In this document: positions 1 to 12,001 of the stretch, piece after piece | Numbering within the stretch: the stretch's first letter is position 1 | Layout of the letters: each line of letters begins with the position of its first letter | NCBI GenBank assembly: GCA_025345505.1 | Contig: JANVCC010000219.1 | Coordinates: 665,545 to 729,544, forward strand | Direction of reading: 5' to 3' | From: Todiramphus chloris collaris | Lineage: Eukaryota; Chordata; Aves; Coraciiformes; Alcedinidae | Length of the DNA: 64,000 bases | Made by a program: the position numbers and the translations under genes | The notes under the pieces: generated by a model | Database searches by the model: none | What the model was told of the DNA's origin: nothing | Seen by the model: the letters and a program-made list of their open reading frames with translations, nothing else

Positions 1-3000
1 TTTGGGAAGCGGCTCTGGGACCCACATGTGTCCCTCCTGCCAGGCTGGAAGCCCATTACATGACACTTGTGAGGAATAAACCTGGAGAGGGAAGAGCTTC
101 TCTGCCCAGGATAAATATGTAGAAATAATCCACTGGGAATCATGCAAAAAAAAAAGAAGTGGTAGCAGGTGGCAGCACTTCTTTTCACCCTACAGAATAC
201 ATATTTAGAGGCAAAATGGAGAGGAGGAGCCAATTAGTGGGATTACTGAGCTTCAAGAGGCAGGTGCTTGCATTCCAGCTAGGAAACTGCTGCTTCCTAT
301 TAGATGAAATGCAGGTGCTTTATACACAACAGGGCCTTTGGCCACAAAGTTGGGTTAATTACAGAAGCAGAAGATGAAAAGAGGTAAGATTCAGTGGTAG
401 CTTGTATCTCAATGAACAAAGGACCCATAAGGCAGCGTTGAAACCCAATAAAAACTGAGTTTTCAGAGCTAGGCAATTATGCAGGTTCATTGTGGAGGTC
501 ATAAAGAGAAGGTGATACGTCCTACGTGGTCTTTTGAAGGGTGGATGGTGGTAGCTTGTGTCTGCATGATAGTGCTTTGGGTTGCAAGGAATGAAATGGC
601 AAAAGGGTTTTGGCTTTAAATGGAATAATAGAACGCTGGCTGTACATTCCTGCTTAAAGCATAGGAAAATGAACAGCTGAGAACAAAACTATGGGGTAGC
701 GCTAGAGAAGGGGCTAAAATAGAAATCCTTTCGCTCGTCTGGATTTAGCTCTCGCTCGATCCGAGCTGTGTGTGTCTTTTCCTGGCTGCAAAGCAGATGG
801 TCTTTATCGGCAGAGTACTGGGAGTGAGAGACCCAGCCAGCACTGGGAGGGCACAGTGCCCATCTCCTGCGGGAAGAGCAGATTTTGCAGGGTTCTCCGG
901 TAACCTGGCCTGGATAGCAAAGGAGGGACCTGAGCAGAGCTACCGAGCGGTGATTAGGTTGTCTCAGTCATGATTTAGAGCCTTGAGCTCTTTGCAGCAG
1001 GGAGGAGGTGGAAAGGCAAGCAGGGGTTGTGAAAGGTGGGGAAAGGAAGGATTTGGCTCATCTCCCGCTGCCTGCTCTGCTGAGGATGGCAAACTGAGTC
1101 AGGGCTAACTGGGATCCGAGCAGCCCTTCCCAGTGATTTTGGGACCGACACAAAATGAAGGAGGGAAATAACTGTGTCGAGGTGTATTTTGAGGCATTCT
1201 GGACGTGCTGCTGGTTAGTGAGGTGGCAGTGCTGACCGCGTTGGAGTGTCTCTGCTGCTGGAACCGCTGGCTCTTGGCTTACCCATTGGGTTGGCTCCAT
1301 CTCACTTTCTGGTGCCTAACAGAAAATCCCTCTGTTTGCAAAGGCTGCTTTCAACAGGTGACCTTCTTCCGAGACAGCAAAGCTCTTGAGACATCGTGAA
1401 TGGCTGCAAGTGCATTGGTAGTGGGTTTTCTTGCCATTTTTAAAAGACGGTCACTCATATCTAATTAAAAGTAGGATTGGTGGTCAAATATTGTGATACA
1501 GAAATAGCAGTTTCCTTGCACATCCCAGGAGCAAAGCTGAAGTCAATAGTTTTGAAATGCTTCTAGTATTTGTAAGAGACATGAGATCGAATGGTTGCCG
1601 CATGTAGATATCATTATTTCAACAGAAATTCTTTTGGTAGTAGTTTTTACATAGAACCATGCAGATGTTAAAGACCCAGGTCCCAGTTGTGGTTCCAGAC
1701 ATTAAAGGCTGACCCAGACAACTCCTGGTGAGGGTAGGTTTTGATTCAAGCGATATGCAAGCTTGCAAAGAAGAGAGCAGGACTTCTGAAGTGAAGGCAA
1801 ACCTCTGAAGCTTTGGCTGACCTTCTAAAATGGGTGGACTCCTGGGCTCAGTGTCATCATATAGCCACTCAAGTTATTACAGGTGAACAGAGGGTGGCTG
1901 CTGAAAGAAGCTGCATTTGTCCAGCTCCTTGGCTTTCTGTGACTGCCAAAGAGCATTTGTAACTGGGACTGAACGGCCAAGTCCCTGAGCAAAAGAATAG
2001 ATCGGTAAAAAGCTTCATTAGAAAGAAACCTCCTGGATACATCAAAGACAATAACAGAGGTTTTAAACAGTGCTTTGCTCCGTAGCTGTCACAAAAAAAA
2101 AAGAGGGCAGCCAGAAGGCAGCCTGATTGCTGGCACAGGCTGGTTGTGAAGCACTTGGTGGTATTACAGTGTTCAGCTGCCTTGGGCAAAGGAGGTTGAC
2201 CGTGAATCCGAAGCTAGAAACCTCAGCGTTGTTCTTCTTGGGAAAACGAGAGAGCTGAGCAACATAGTTTTTAAACACACAACACCTCCCACTCCCATTC
2301 AGGGGAGCTGCTGGAGGTATTTGTGAATGATCCCACACCGAGGAACTGCCTGGAAAAAAATTTGTGCGTTTCTGAAGCTCTCGCAAGAAACTGAACCAAG
2401 AGCTGGGTCTGGGATGACATAGCCCAGAGAGCAGAGTGAGTTGTGAAAGAGCTGTAATTATCTTCTGACAAAGCAATTAAAATGTGACAAGCAAAGGCAG
2501 TCTGGGGCAGCAGGGTGAAGTTTATGGAAGTGGACAGGGCTCCAAATGTGAGCTTCACAGTGAATCCAAAATACCATGGGGAGGGGAATAAAGTACCCGA
2601 GGTAGAAACCAGGGTGACATTCAGTGTGAGACTTGCACCCCCTAGAACCACACTTAACTCTCCATGTAAATAAGGAATTGTCTTTCATTAGGGACTTCAT
2701 GAGCTTCATGTGGTCTCCAGTGCTCCAAATTGATTTACAGACTGACTGTTTTAATTTTATTATTTTTTTTCCCCTAGTACTCTGGTCTTGGTTGCACTTT
2801 GGGAGAGGAGAAGAGCAGAAAACCCATCATCCTTGGGCACATTCACTGCCTAGGGCTGGTGGCTTCTGAGCAGAGAAAGGCTGCGTGTGGTTACTCAGCC
2901 AAGGGACTGCTGGGCTGCTTTAAAGAAGTGGCTTCATATAAATGTCATTACGATGTGAAGGTTGACATTTGGTCTCTCCTACCTGAATTTTGCCATTTGT

Positions 3001-6000
3001 GACTATTTTAACTAAGCCTCGTTAAGGAAAAATGCCTCTATTTCAGTCTTGTCTCTCAGATGCGATAACAACACACACGTCTGTGCCTGGCTACTTTTTC
3101 TCTGTGGCTGAGATGCACCAATCAGATCAGCTATAGAAAGGAAGCAAAACAAACACCCATCTTAAGGACTGTCACCAAGTCTGACTTGGCATGGTGTGTG
3201 AGCTCCACGTTTTCTCACATTTGAGAACACTGGCGCAGTAACGTGCGAATCTGGAGGCCGTGTGCATGCAGGTTGGCTGCACAAATGAATGTAATCGCTT
3301 GCACAAAATCTGTTTTGCTCCCTCGCACTGTAATGACACCGATCTGATCATTTTTCTTTGCTTTAACTGATAAAATGCATTTCGTTGGTGTCGGAATAAT
3401 TAATTCTGTGGAATTTGGCTTTGATCCAGCACCATGCCAGGAAATGCTGTGCTATCCAATCTGCTGCAAAACAGCATTTTCTAGTGCATTATTTTTATTC
3501 TAGTGCTGCAATATGGAAAGCCCTGCAGTGCATTGGCTGATGTGGCTTCTGCTGTCTCTTCATCACAGCAGTTGGCTCTTCCCTAACCCACGAGAGCTAC
3601 AAATCCCATTAATTTAAAAGCAACATCAGCCGGTGAATATCTTCCCACTTGCAAACTCCAAATGGCATTTGTCTATTGGATGTATCTGCAGGGTCTGCTT
3701 GTAATTGGGGTGTTTTAGAACCCGCTGAAGCAGCAAAACCCCACAAGGTGGGAAGTCAGAAGGAACTTGTACAAGCTTTGTGCAGTAGGTTTCGTGAGGC
3801 AGCTTCCCATTGAGATTGGAGAGCGTGCAGATCTCTGTGGGAGGCTGATCACGGCTGCTGCTGTCCTGGCACTCAGAGGGCACATCTGCTATGGGGTAGA
3901 CTGGTTTACCTGAGGAAAACCTTGGAGGTCATTTTATTACTTCTCTGAATGATCCACAGACCTGCTGACCAAAAGGGAAATCCTCCTTTTGTTTTCAAGA
4001 GGAGGGAATATGAATAATGCCACCGTGCCCCTCTCGTTACTGTCTGGTGATACAGCAAACAGGGCATGTAACAGGTAACACCAAAGAATATAATCACAAC
4101 AGTGAAACAGTATAATCAATAATGTAATCACACAGATGATTATATCTTAATAAGGAGAGTGTGTTTCCCCCCCTTTCCCTGTGCAACCTGCAGCAAGGCT
4201 GCCTGCCCTTCTCGCTGAGCAAACAGCCTCAGAGCCTTTCTGACAGCGGAGCTGGGCAGAGAATTTTTGGATCCTGGATCTGCCTTTTGCTGTAAATGGT
4301 TTGAAAGGAGCTTTTTTTTTTTTTTTAATTATTATTTAATTTTTTTCTCCATCTTTCTGTTGTACACTGCAACCCCCAATGCCCATACCCCCAGTACGAT
4401 GCTTGACCAAACCTGCATTATCTGGTAGGGTGGAGCATCAACTCAAAAGCAGGGAACACTTTTGACTCTTCATCCCTGCTTTGCTACCGTCTTGCAGAGA
4501 GGTCTTGGACCAGCTGCTTAACCCCTTGCCGTCTGTTTTTCCATCTGTAACTCACAGAAAGATTACTGTCCTCAGCCATATGAGTGTTTGCCTTGGGATG
4601 AGCAGGGTGGTTATTCATACAGCACTTCCACGATTTGAAGGGCTGCTCTAATCTATCTTCCAGTGCTTTAAAACAATAATAGCAGAAGGTAATGGGTTAA
4701 ATAACTGGACACATCTGGCCAAGGCTCGGTGAGCGTCCAGTTGTGCCAGACCTCTCAAAATGCATGGTGGTGAATACTTCTGTGCTGTCTGAAAACCAAT
4801 CATGTTTCTCTGGTTTTTAGTTCCCAAAAAAGCTCGCAGGGTGGAGGGAAGGCAGGTGGGTAAAGTTCTGCTGAACAATCCTTGGTATGTCTGGAAAGTC
4901 TCCTTTTCATCTAGCAGTTGTACTGCTTTGCCTGATAAGCACTGTAGACAGCCTGATTTGGCAGGATAAAATGCAGCAAGTGGCAACATTAATCTCCTTT
5001 AGCCAAATGAAAATGATGCCTTCCCTGCAGATCTCTCTGTCTCTGCAGATCTGAGAGAGCGAAGCTGTTGCCAGGAGCAGAGACGTTTGCTTCTAGGGGC
5101 TGCCCCTTGCAGTCCCAAAGGCTTCAGGATGGAGGTACAGTTTGGGTACACCTTGGTATCCCACATTCCCATGAACTACTTCAATTACTCGTCCCTGAGG
5201 ACCTGTGAAAACCACTGCCTCCTTTGCAGCTCCTGTCTTTGGGAATATCGATAAAGAAATAATTGAGTCTGAAGTTCACAGACCTGGTCTCTGTTCTCTG
5301 CAGGCAGAAGGATCTGTGTGGAGGACAGCGATGTAACGCCAATATGAGATGAGACAGAAATGAGAGGAGGACGAAGGCTTTTGCAAGGCAAACTGTAGTG
5401 TATGCTCCTGCAAATCCGAGACTGGCAACGTGGGTGATGGATTTGTTGGTACTGGGACAGTTGAAAATCAAAGGGCTAATTTGATGCGTTCATCGTCCCC
5501 ACCTCCGCTCCCTGTTATTCGTTACACTGTGATCACGACGAGGTGTGCTGCACTGAGCAGAACTAGAGTGCAGCTTCTAATTCAAATCTTAAAAAAAACC
5601 CAAACAGCATAGGTCTTCTAATTAGGAAAACAAAGTTTAATTCTGATAATGAGTCAAAAAGACGTGCTTGACTTTCAATCTTGCCTTTTTCTCTTAGATG
5701 GGTAAGAGCAATGAGCATCTCATTATTGAGTAAATGGGCAGACTTGGCTGTACTTACTGTGTCCTGCTAACAAGATGTTTCCCCTCCTGCCATCTGGTAG
5801 AGGTTTGTTGGTTCTTTTTCACCCAGCAAGTTTACAGAGAGGTGTGGTGGGACCTACTATAAGAGGGTCCTTGGGCTGCGCTTATTGGCAAAGTGTCAGA
5901 GGGTTTGCTCTGCTCCCAGACTGATCGTAGCCAGTAACACCTGAAGGCTGCCAGGACTTGGGAAGGAGGCATGACCCAACCAAAAGTGACCTGGGACCAG

Positions 6001-6070
6001 GCTGGGGAGCCTGCTGCTATCACCTCATGCAAACCCCAATTAGCAAGATTTCCCTAAGATTACTTGTATG
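1..6070. other. Gene-free unique sequence
   Basis: I see no supportable gene, RNA or recent transposon here. All open frames are short (at most about 140 codons), occur on both strands and resemble no family I know. Noted inside: a T/A-rich tract around 4311-4347, a good polypyrimidine-AG acceptor-like site near 2757-2777 with no matching coding frame after it, and an AT-rich stretch at about 3285-3425 that is free of simple repeat and could be a conserved non-coding element. The last reading is from composition only. Confidence 0.6.
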
Positions 6071-6164
6071 AGCAGGACCACCCTGGTCTAGTGGGAGGTG
6101 TCCCTGCCCATGGCAGGGGGCTTGAAATGAGATGATCTTTAAGGTCCCAAACCATGATTCTATG
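6071..6164 (+). mobile_element. CR1 LINE, 3'-end fragment
   Basis: This is the terminal ~95 bp of a CR1 retrotransposon on the plus strand. It shows the usual order: a CTAGTGGGAGGTGTCCCTGC-type block, then GATGATCTTTAAGGTCCC, then the terminal ATTCTATG at 6157-6164. CR1 elements insert by target-primed reverse transcription and are usually 5'-truncated, which explains the short length. It belongs to the same subfamily as the tail at 10570-10720, with which it shares the CTAGTGGGAGGTGTCCCTGC block. Confidence 0.9.
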
Positions 6165-8790
6165 TATCGGTAGATATAGGTAACAGGGTGTTTTATATAT
6201 AGTATAATGGATGAAACTCTTGTTGAGGTTTATTGTCAGAGCCTGATGATGAGTGTGTTGAGAGAACCAATGGGCGATGAGAAAAGAGATTGATTGCTGT
6301 GCTAAATGACCATCCAAACAGCATCTCTCAAATAAAGAAAGGAGAGGGAGAGGGCAGGCAGTGGAGTTCTATTACTAGATTTCTGATGGGTTTTGTCATT
6401 CCAGGATAAAATGAGGAAGACATTAATCAAGAAACTTAGAGGGACTTCTGGAAAAAAAAACAAACAACAAAACAAGAGACAAAACCCAAAACAAACCCCA
6501 AACCAAAGTGAGTGTTGTATTTTAAGGCCATAAAGCGAAGCTGATGATGGCACTCTCAGGCCATGCATGGGAAGAATGGTGGGGAAGATTAGTGCTAAAA
6601 GCCGATATGGGTGGTCCAGTAAATCTTAGAGGAAGGGACGTTAAAACAAAGTGCACTTCTGAGCTAAAATATGGATAAAATAGAGGTAAACATCCCAACA
6701 TCATTATTAAACACATAAGGAGTTGGATGTGTAGGCACACAGGGTAAGTTGTGAATGCTTTTCTATTTTGCTCCCACTTGGCACAGGGAAAATAAATTTT
6801 ATTTAGCACTCCAACAGTTAATTTTTAAAGGTATCATTCAGTAGAGAAACTTGAAGAAAAAAAAAAATCTAAATCAAATGAACTACATAAGAATGGGATC
6901 TCTTCTGCGGATTTATAGGTGGCAAACTGAAATGTCAGTGGGTCATGTATTCATCTGTCAATGTGTAATGCAATTAGACAAGATAATTGGGCAAACCAAG
7001 TTTTACTGAGGGCTGAAAAATGTATTAACTTTCCTTCATTAGCTCTGATAGCGCTGCACTGTCATTGGGGGTGGGTGTAAGCTGCAAAACCAAGTCTGGA
7101 TTTAGGATCAAGACAAGAAATTTTCTGGTGGGGAGTATACATCCAGTCTGCTTTCTGATGGCCGCGGGCTCAGCTCGCAGGAGAAGCAGGATCCTGGGTT
7201 TGCTTTGCTTCACGTGTTGATTGAGGAGGCTTCAGTGACTGAAACGGCAGGGACAGCCATAAATACAAGCCCAGTAATATCTCTTAATTTAATCGACACT
7301 TTACAAGCACCCCCTTGGCGGGTGAACAGCAAGACTGGCTTAGAATTAAGAAACCTGAGCTCTTCCTCTATTTTTTAATTGCTTTTATTTCTATGGAAAG
7401 TTATGAGAGACATCTAGACATCTTAAACAGGGTCACAAGCAACAGGAAGCCATGAAGACTGTGGCATGAGTTTGGAGTGTGGCCTTATGTGAGGTGAGCT
7501 GTCCATCCGTGGCTTTATATATGCCTTGTAGTTAATAGCTGAGGTATTTCAGGTATGGAGTCTGAAATAATCATAGTCTATGTAAGGGGAAAAAAAAAGC
7601 AGATGTCAAGTCTAACAAGTAGATTTAGGAATATTACCACCAAATTCCAAAGCGTGCTTCAGTACCCAGTGATAAAGTATTACGTGATGGACCGACAATT
7701 CTCTAAGGTGGCCCATCTGATCGAGGCTGTCTGAGCTTTCTATTTACCGTGGCTGCGAAGACTTGTAGTAATCAACTGGCTATTTTCAGAGGAAATTGTT
7801 TCTTCATGGTTTAAAGCGGGAAGACTCTTCCAGATAACCATACATTGCAACCAGAAGGACCTTTCTTTAGTACGTTAGGAGTCTGGAGAAGGGAGCAACT
7901 GGTAAAACAATTAAGGGAGAAATTGAAGAGCAATGGCTTTGAACTGCCGTAGGACCCTAATTCAGCAAAGTGCTCAGGGGCATGTTTAACTTCTAATCTC
8001 TGTCAGGTTTGATGAAGGGGTTGTGAACCTAAAAGCTTCTCTACTTTTTTCCAGTTACACCAGTGGGTTTGATGAAAGATATTATTTCAGGCTCAAACTT
8101 TGTTTCTTAGGTCTGTAGACCATTACCTAGATCTGCATTGCCGCTGCCTCGTGCCGTGCACCCTGCAGGGACCTTGGTTATTGATGCTTGCTGATGCTTG
8201 ATGCCTTCAGTACAGGCACTTCTCAAACCTGATTTGCAGCATCAGAAATGAGATTGTCTGGGATCCTTTGTAATGAAGTAACATAAATATACTATTTTTA
8301 TGTTCTAGCTGAAGGTAGAAAAGAGTTACATCCCATAGCCATGAGCTCCTGAGTTAATCAGTTAACAGTGTGTAGCATCATAGCAGGGTCGTTACTGCAA
8401 TTTAAGCACCACATTGGAGAAACCACCAGTGAGGGGAACGATGATCTACTGGTATGAGCCTAAACTCCCGTGAGATTTAGCATTTAAGGTAATTACTGCA
8501 CTATTCCTTCATGTTTCATGTACAGGAAGCTCTTGGATAATTACCAAGTTCAGAGGGAAAAGCACACAAATAGACAATCTGTGGGTTTTTAAGATGTGCT
8601 TAAAGGTGGCTTTTTGTCTGTCGTGGATCGTTCCGTTGAGTTACTGGACACGAAGGCAGCGTCCTGCTTCAGAAATGCAGCCGTTTACAGAAACTCAGCT
8701 AAGCCAATAAAAGGGCTTTTTAGAGGAGGGGATGTCAAGCCTTTCTCACCCAGAGCTGGGGCTGCACAGCCACAGGGGATGCCCAGTGGG
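6165..8790. other. Gene-free unique sequence
   Basis: Nothing supportable was found. The sequence is AT-leaning with A-runs near 6850-6865 and 7590-7600. No open frame shows a recognisable domain. A small local duplication (TGATGCTTG-like words near 8187-8205) is too short to name. Confidence 0.55.
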
Positions 8791-9640
8791 ACAGAATCCC
8801 AGCATGGTAGTGGTTGGAAGGGACCTCTGGAGATGCTCTGGTGCCACCCCCCTGCTCCAGCAGGGTCACCCAGAGCAGGGGGCCCAGGCTCGCAGGGTCC
8901 AGCCAGGTTGGGAATCTCTCCAGACAAGGAGACTCCACAGCCTCTCTGGGCAGCCTGGCACAGCCTCCCACACCCTCACACCAAAGAACTTGCTCCTCCT
9001 GCTCAGGTGGAACCTCCTGGCTTCCAGTTGGTGCCCCTTGTCCTGTCCCTGGGCACCACTGAGCAGAGTCTGGCCCCAGGCTCTTGCCCCCCGGGGCCCT
9101 TTAGCTCTTGCTCAGCATTGCTCAGCTCCCCTCTCAGGCTGCTCTTCTCCAGCTGCACAGCCCCAGGGCTCTCAGCCTGTCCTGGCACTGAGATGCTCTA
9201 GGCCCCTCAGTATCTCTGGAGCCTCTTCTGAACTCTGTCCAGTAGTTCCTTGTGTTTCTTGAGCTGGGGACCCTGGAACTGGACCCAATACTCCAGATGT
9301 GGCCTAGGGCAGAGTAGAGGAGGAGGAGAACTTCCCTTGACCTGGTGGTCACATTATTCTTAGTGTATCCCATGATACCACTGGTCTTCTTGTCTACAAG
9401 AGCACATTGCTGTTGGCTCATGGTTCACTTGTTTTCCACCAGCACTCCCAGGTCCTTCTCTGCAGAGCTGCTTCCCAGCAGGTCACCCCCCTCCTCTGTA
9501 CTGGTGCAGGGGGTTATTCCTCCCCAGGGGCAGGACTCTACACTGGTCCTTGTTTAACCTGATGAGGTTCCTCTCCACCCAAGTCTCCAGCCTGTCCAGG
9601 TCTCACTGAATGGTAGCACAGCTCTGGTGTGTCAGTCAGT
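8791..9640 (-). mobile_element. CR1 LINE, 5'-truncated, ~850 bp (CR1-Y-like)
   Basis: This is a minus-strand CR1, so its 3' end is at the left (AGAATCCCAGCATGGTAGTGG, the reverse of a CATTCTGTGATTCT-type tail). The plus strand shows CR1 landmarks in order: GGGACCTCTGGAGAT at 8819-8834, CTCTGGGCAGCCTGG near 8944, CCTTGTCCTGTCCCTGGGCA near 9038, and a CCAGGTCCTTCTC block near 9450. Read on the minus strand it gives the C-terminal reverse-transcriptase region, including TRSREVLLLLYSALG (the family usually has [18 protein letters not shown]), but interrupted by stops and frameshifts. It is therefore a dead copy lacking the 5' UTR, ORF1, the endonuclease and most of the RT. Open frames of up to 201 codons across it are not genes. 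The right edge is set where CR1 similarity fades at a GTCAGTCAGTCAG run. Confidence 0.93.
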
Positions 9641-10569
9641 CAGTGGGTGGCACCACTGGGCACAGTCAGGATGGAAATACGACTTCAGTCTTACGGGAAC
9701 CCCAGTGCCACAGCTTGGAGGACAGAGGAGGAGGAAGACCACAACAGAGGCTTAGCTGTGATTTAGCAGCAGCAAGTTAGGCTTGTCCACGTTTCTCAGC
9801 CACCACCTGCTTTCCCTCTGCTATGGGACCTTCATTCTCCTTCATATAGGACAGCAGGCAGAGCCCATGAGATCATCACTTGGGCGTCAAGCGTGAGAGG
9901 GGTGAGGAACCTGGTAGGTGCTGAGCAACTCTTGGCTGATGCAAAGGCTCTGTCCCCCCTGTACCAAGGCTGCTGCTGTCCTCACTGTGCCCCCTTGCCC
10001 CCTGTGTGCCCGCTGCCAGATGCCCTCTTCTTCCTCTGGAGCAGAGCTCGTTCACCCGCCAGCGCTTCCCTGTCTCTGCAGCCTTTGCCGATGTCACGTT
10101 AGTGCAGGCGGCTCCAGTGATGGTAGTGGGGAGTATAAATGCAAATAGAAGCCACGAGGCTAAAAAACAAGGGTGGCCTTTGTCCCTGCCACAACTGGCA
10201 TCTGTTAGAATCCATCCCAGGAAAGCCCATGGCTTGGGCACGGCTTTCAGAGCACGAAGGCATCAGCGTGGTTAATGATGAGTTTGTACGCCGTGTATTG
10301 GGACCCCGTCATTCTGGATCATGTGCTGGATGATCTTGAGCACCCCTGACAAAATGCGTTTTCACCAGACAGACAGCATTAGTTGTGATTTCTCCCTGAG
10401 GATGTAGGAATTTTTGGAAACCACCACTCTGGTAAAGCTCTCCAGTAGGAATTGATGAGGTACAGTGCTGCGAAGCCTAGAGCTGGAACGTGCTGGGTTA
10501 ATAAACACTGGGAAGTTACCATAACTCACAAATTAGAGGTCCTAATTTTCACAGCCTGACTGCAAGATC
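9641..10569. other. Gene-free unique sequence
   Basis: No gene is supported. The segment is moderately GC-rich, with several short overlapping open frames on both strands (longest about 120 codons) and no recognisable domain. It lies between two CR1 copies in opposite orientations. Confidence 0.5.
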
Positions 10570-10720
10570 TGTGGATGCTCCATCACTGGAAGTGTTGAAG
10601 CCCAGGCTGGCTGGGGCTGTGAGCAACCTGCTCTAGTGGGAGGTGTCCCTGCCCATGGCAAGACGGTTGGAACTGGGTGAGCTTTGAGGTCCCTTCCAAC
10701 ACAAACCATTCTATGACTCT
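10570..10720 (+). mobile_element. CR1 LINE, 3'-end fragment
   Basis: This is the plus-strand terminal ~150 bp of CR1. It begins with GTGGATGCTCCATCACTGGA (the 'stop-proximal' segment that normally reads GTGG-TGCCCCATCCCTGGA), continues through CTAGTGGGAGGTGTCCCTGC, and ends in CCCTTCCAACAC...ATTCTATG. It lies in the same orientation and subfamily as 6071-6164. It carries no coding capacity. Confidence 0.92.
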
Positions 10721-11407
10721 CATCCTCATCCACTCAGAGCACTGATTCATCCCTTGCACTGGGAACGTGAAGGTCTTTGTTTTAATCTGGGTGATGGGAG
10801 GGTGGCTGGGAGCAGGGCAAGGGGACCTAAGGAAGATGAAGCAAGACAAAGATCTCTTCCTCAGTACCGAGTCCATCTGCAGGAGAACGCTCTGGTTCCT
10901 CAGTGGTTTGCATTTGACTACAACATCTCACTGGTTACTTTCTGGGTAGCAGAGGAAGCCGACGGGTTTATTTTGTACCCTTCATCCTTTGAACAACGTC
11001 AAAAGCAGTTAATGCCCACAACGGATGGTTCGCTTTTATAAATGTGAGTATTATTAAGGGTAATTGGCGCATCGCTGTTATCTTAGTGGCGGGTGCCTCA
11101 GGCTAGGTGCCTCTGTTGTATCTGCAGCCCATCACCTTACGTCTGGCAGAAGGACTAAACAACCCTCAAGTCACTTTTTATTCCCCGGGAAATGAGCAGC
11201 TGATTGCAAAGCCCACATGGCATGAGGCTTTTGGGTGCTCCCGGTTGGCTGGGTGATCCGGATGCTTCTGTTACGCCAGGAGCTTCTCACAGTGAGAGAA
11301 GGAAAGCAGAGGAAGCAGATTATTTGTGAAAATTCATGGCAGTTGCTTAGAGCACCTTCCACGCTTGGGAAACTAAGTCTTTGTGTTGTGGTACCTTCAG
11401 GTGCCAG
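10721..11407. other. Gene-free unique sequence
   Basis: No gene or repeat was recognised. Open frames here are under 100 codons and unrelated to known families. Confidence 0.5.
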
Positions 11408-11553
11408 GACTCTACTCTGCCCTAGTGAGGCCACATCTGGAGCATTGGGTCCAGTTCTGGGCTCCCCAGTTCAAGAGAGACAGGGAACTACTGGAGAGGG
11501 TCCAGTGGAGGTTGCAAGGATGATGAAGGGACTGGAACATCTCTGTCTCCAGG
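11408..11553 (+). mobile_element. CR1 LINE, internal fragment abutting an LTR
   Basis: This ~145-bp internal piece of a plus-strand CR1-Y-like element comes from the end of ORF2: TCTACTCTGCCCTAGTGAGG, then CACATCTGGAG, then CCAGTTCTGGGCTCCCCAGTT, then GAGGGTCCAGTGGAGG. In intact copies this leads on to a GAGGAAAGGCTGAG segment. Here it stops at about 11550, where the LTR-like element begins, and the downstream CR1 sequence is not recovered on the far side of the LTR. Either the CR1 was already truncated or sequence was deleted at the insertion. Confidence 0.88.
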
Positions 11554-11641
11554 TGTCCTGGGTTGGGTTCAGGTTCATTATCACAAAGAGCTGCTGGCCC
11601 AGGCAGTTGGGAGGGGCTGCAGCAGGATAAACAACAAAGCC

Positions 11642-11689
11642 AGCCAATGGGAGAGTTGATACCACACTGAGTCCTGCCCCTATATAAGG
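11642..11689 (+). promoter_or_regulatory. LTR promoter: CCAAT box plus TATA box
   Basis: AGCCAATGG at 11642-11650 and TATATAAGG at 11681-11689 are spaced as in a typical RNA polymerase II core promoter of an LTR U3 region. Transcription would be expected to begin about 25-30 bp downstream, near 11710-11720, reading to the right. Whether it is still active cannot be judged from sequence. Confidence 0.6.
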
Positions 11690-11867
11690 GGAGGACTGGC
11701 CTAGGGCAGGAGTGCCTGTTTTTAACTTGCTTTGGTGTGGATGGAGCAGGAAAAGTTGGTGTCTTGGGTGCAGGTAGAGCCTTCCTGGTTTCTATTACTC
11801 ACTTTGTCTATCTTTTCACTTGTACTGTTATTACTACTGTTGTTTTCTTCTCTCTTTGTATTGTTTT

Positions 11868-11873
11868 ATTAAA
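11868..11873 (+). terminator. LTR polyadenylation signal (ATTAAA)
   Basis: ATTAAA lies about 150-160 bp after the inferred LTR start site, followed by a T/GT-rich stretch. This is the usual arrangement of the R/U5 region of an avian LTR (ATTAAACTGTCCTTGTCTCA). Confidence 0.55.
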
Positions 11874-12001
11874 CTGTCCTTGTCTCAACCCCTGGGGTCT
11901 CACTTTTTTTTCTTCCTTGTGTCTGTCTTGCGGGAGCAAATGAGAGTCCTGAAAAGGGACAAAAAAGCCCAGCTCTGACAGGAAGAAAACCCCAGGTGTC
12001 A

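Larger units (their letters stand above)
11554..12001 (+). mobile_element. Solo LTR-like element of an endogenous retrovirus (~448 bp)
   Basis: The segment has the architecture of a retroviral LTR. It begins TGTCCTGGGTTGGG, as many avian ERV LTRs do. A CCAAT box (AGCCAATGG) lies at 11642-11650 and a TATA box (TATATAAGG) at 11681-11689, 31 bp further on. These are followed by a T-rich stretch, a polyadenylation signal ATTAAA at 11868-11873 and a GT/T-rich downstream region. The segment can be closed at a terminal CA at 12001 (CCCAGGTGTCA, roughly inverse to the 5' TGTCCTGGG) or at 11980 (GCTCTGACA). No internal gag/pol/env sequence and no second LTR are seen nearby, so it is most likely a solo LTR left by recombination. 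A clean 4-6 bp target duplication is not visible. The 9-mer CCAGGTGTC occurs at both edges (11549-11557 and 11992-12000), so the boundaries are uncertain by about 20 bp. Confidence 0.75.

Noticed and set aside
8596-9262. Open frames of 201 and 176 codons on the plus strand
   Set aside because: They are the antisense of a CR1 element and start in unrelated flanking DNA.
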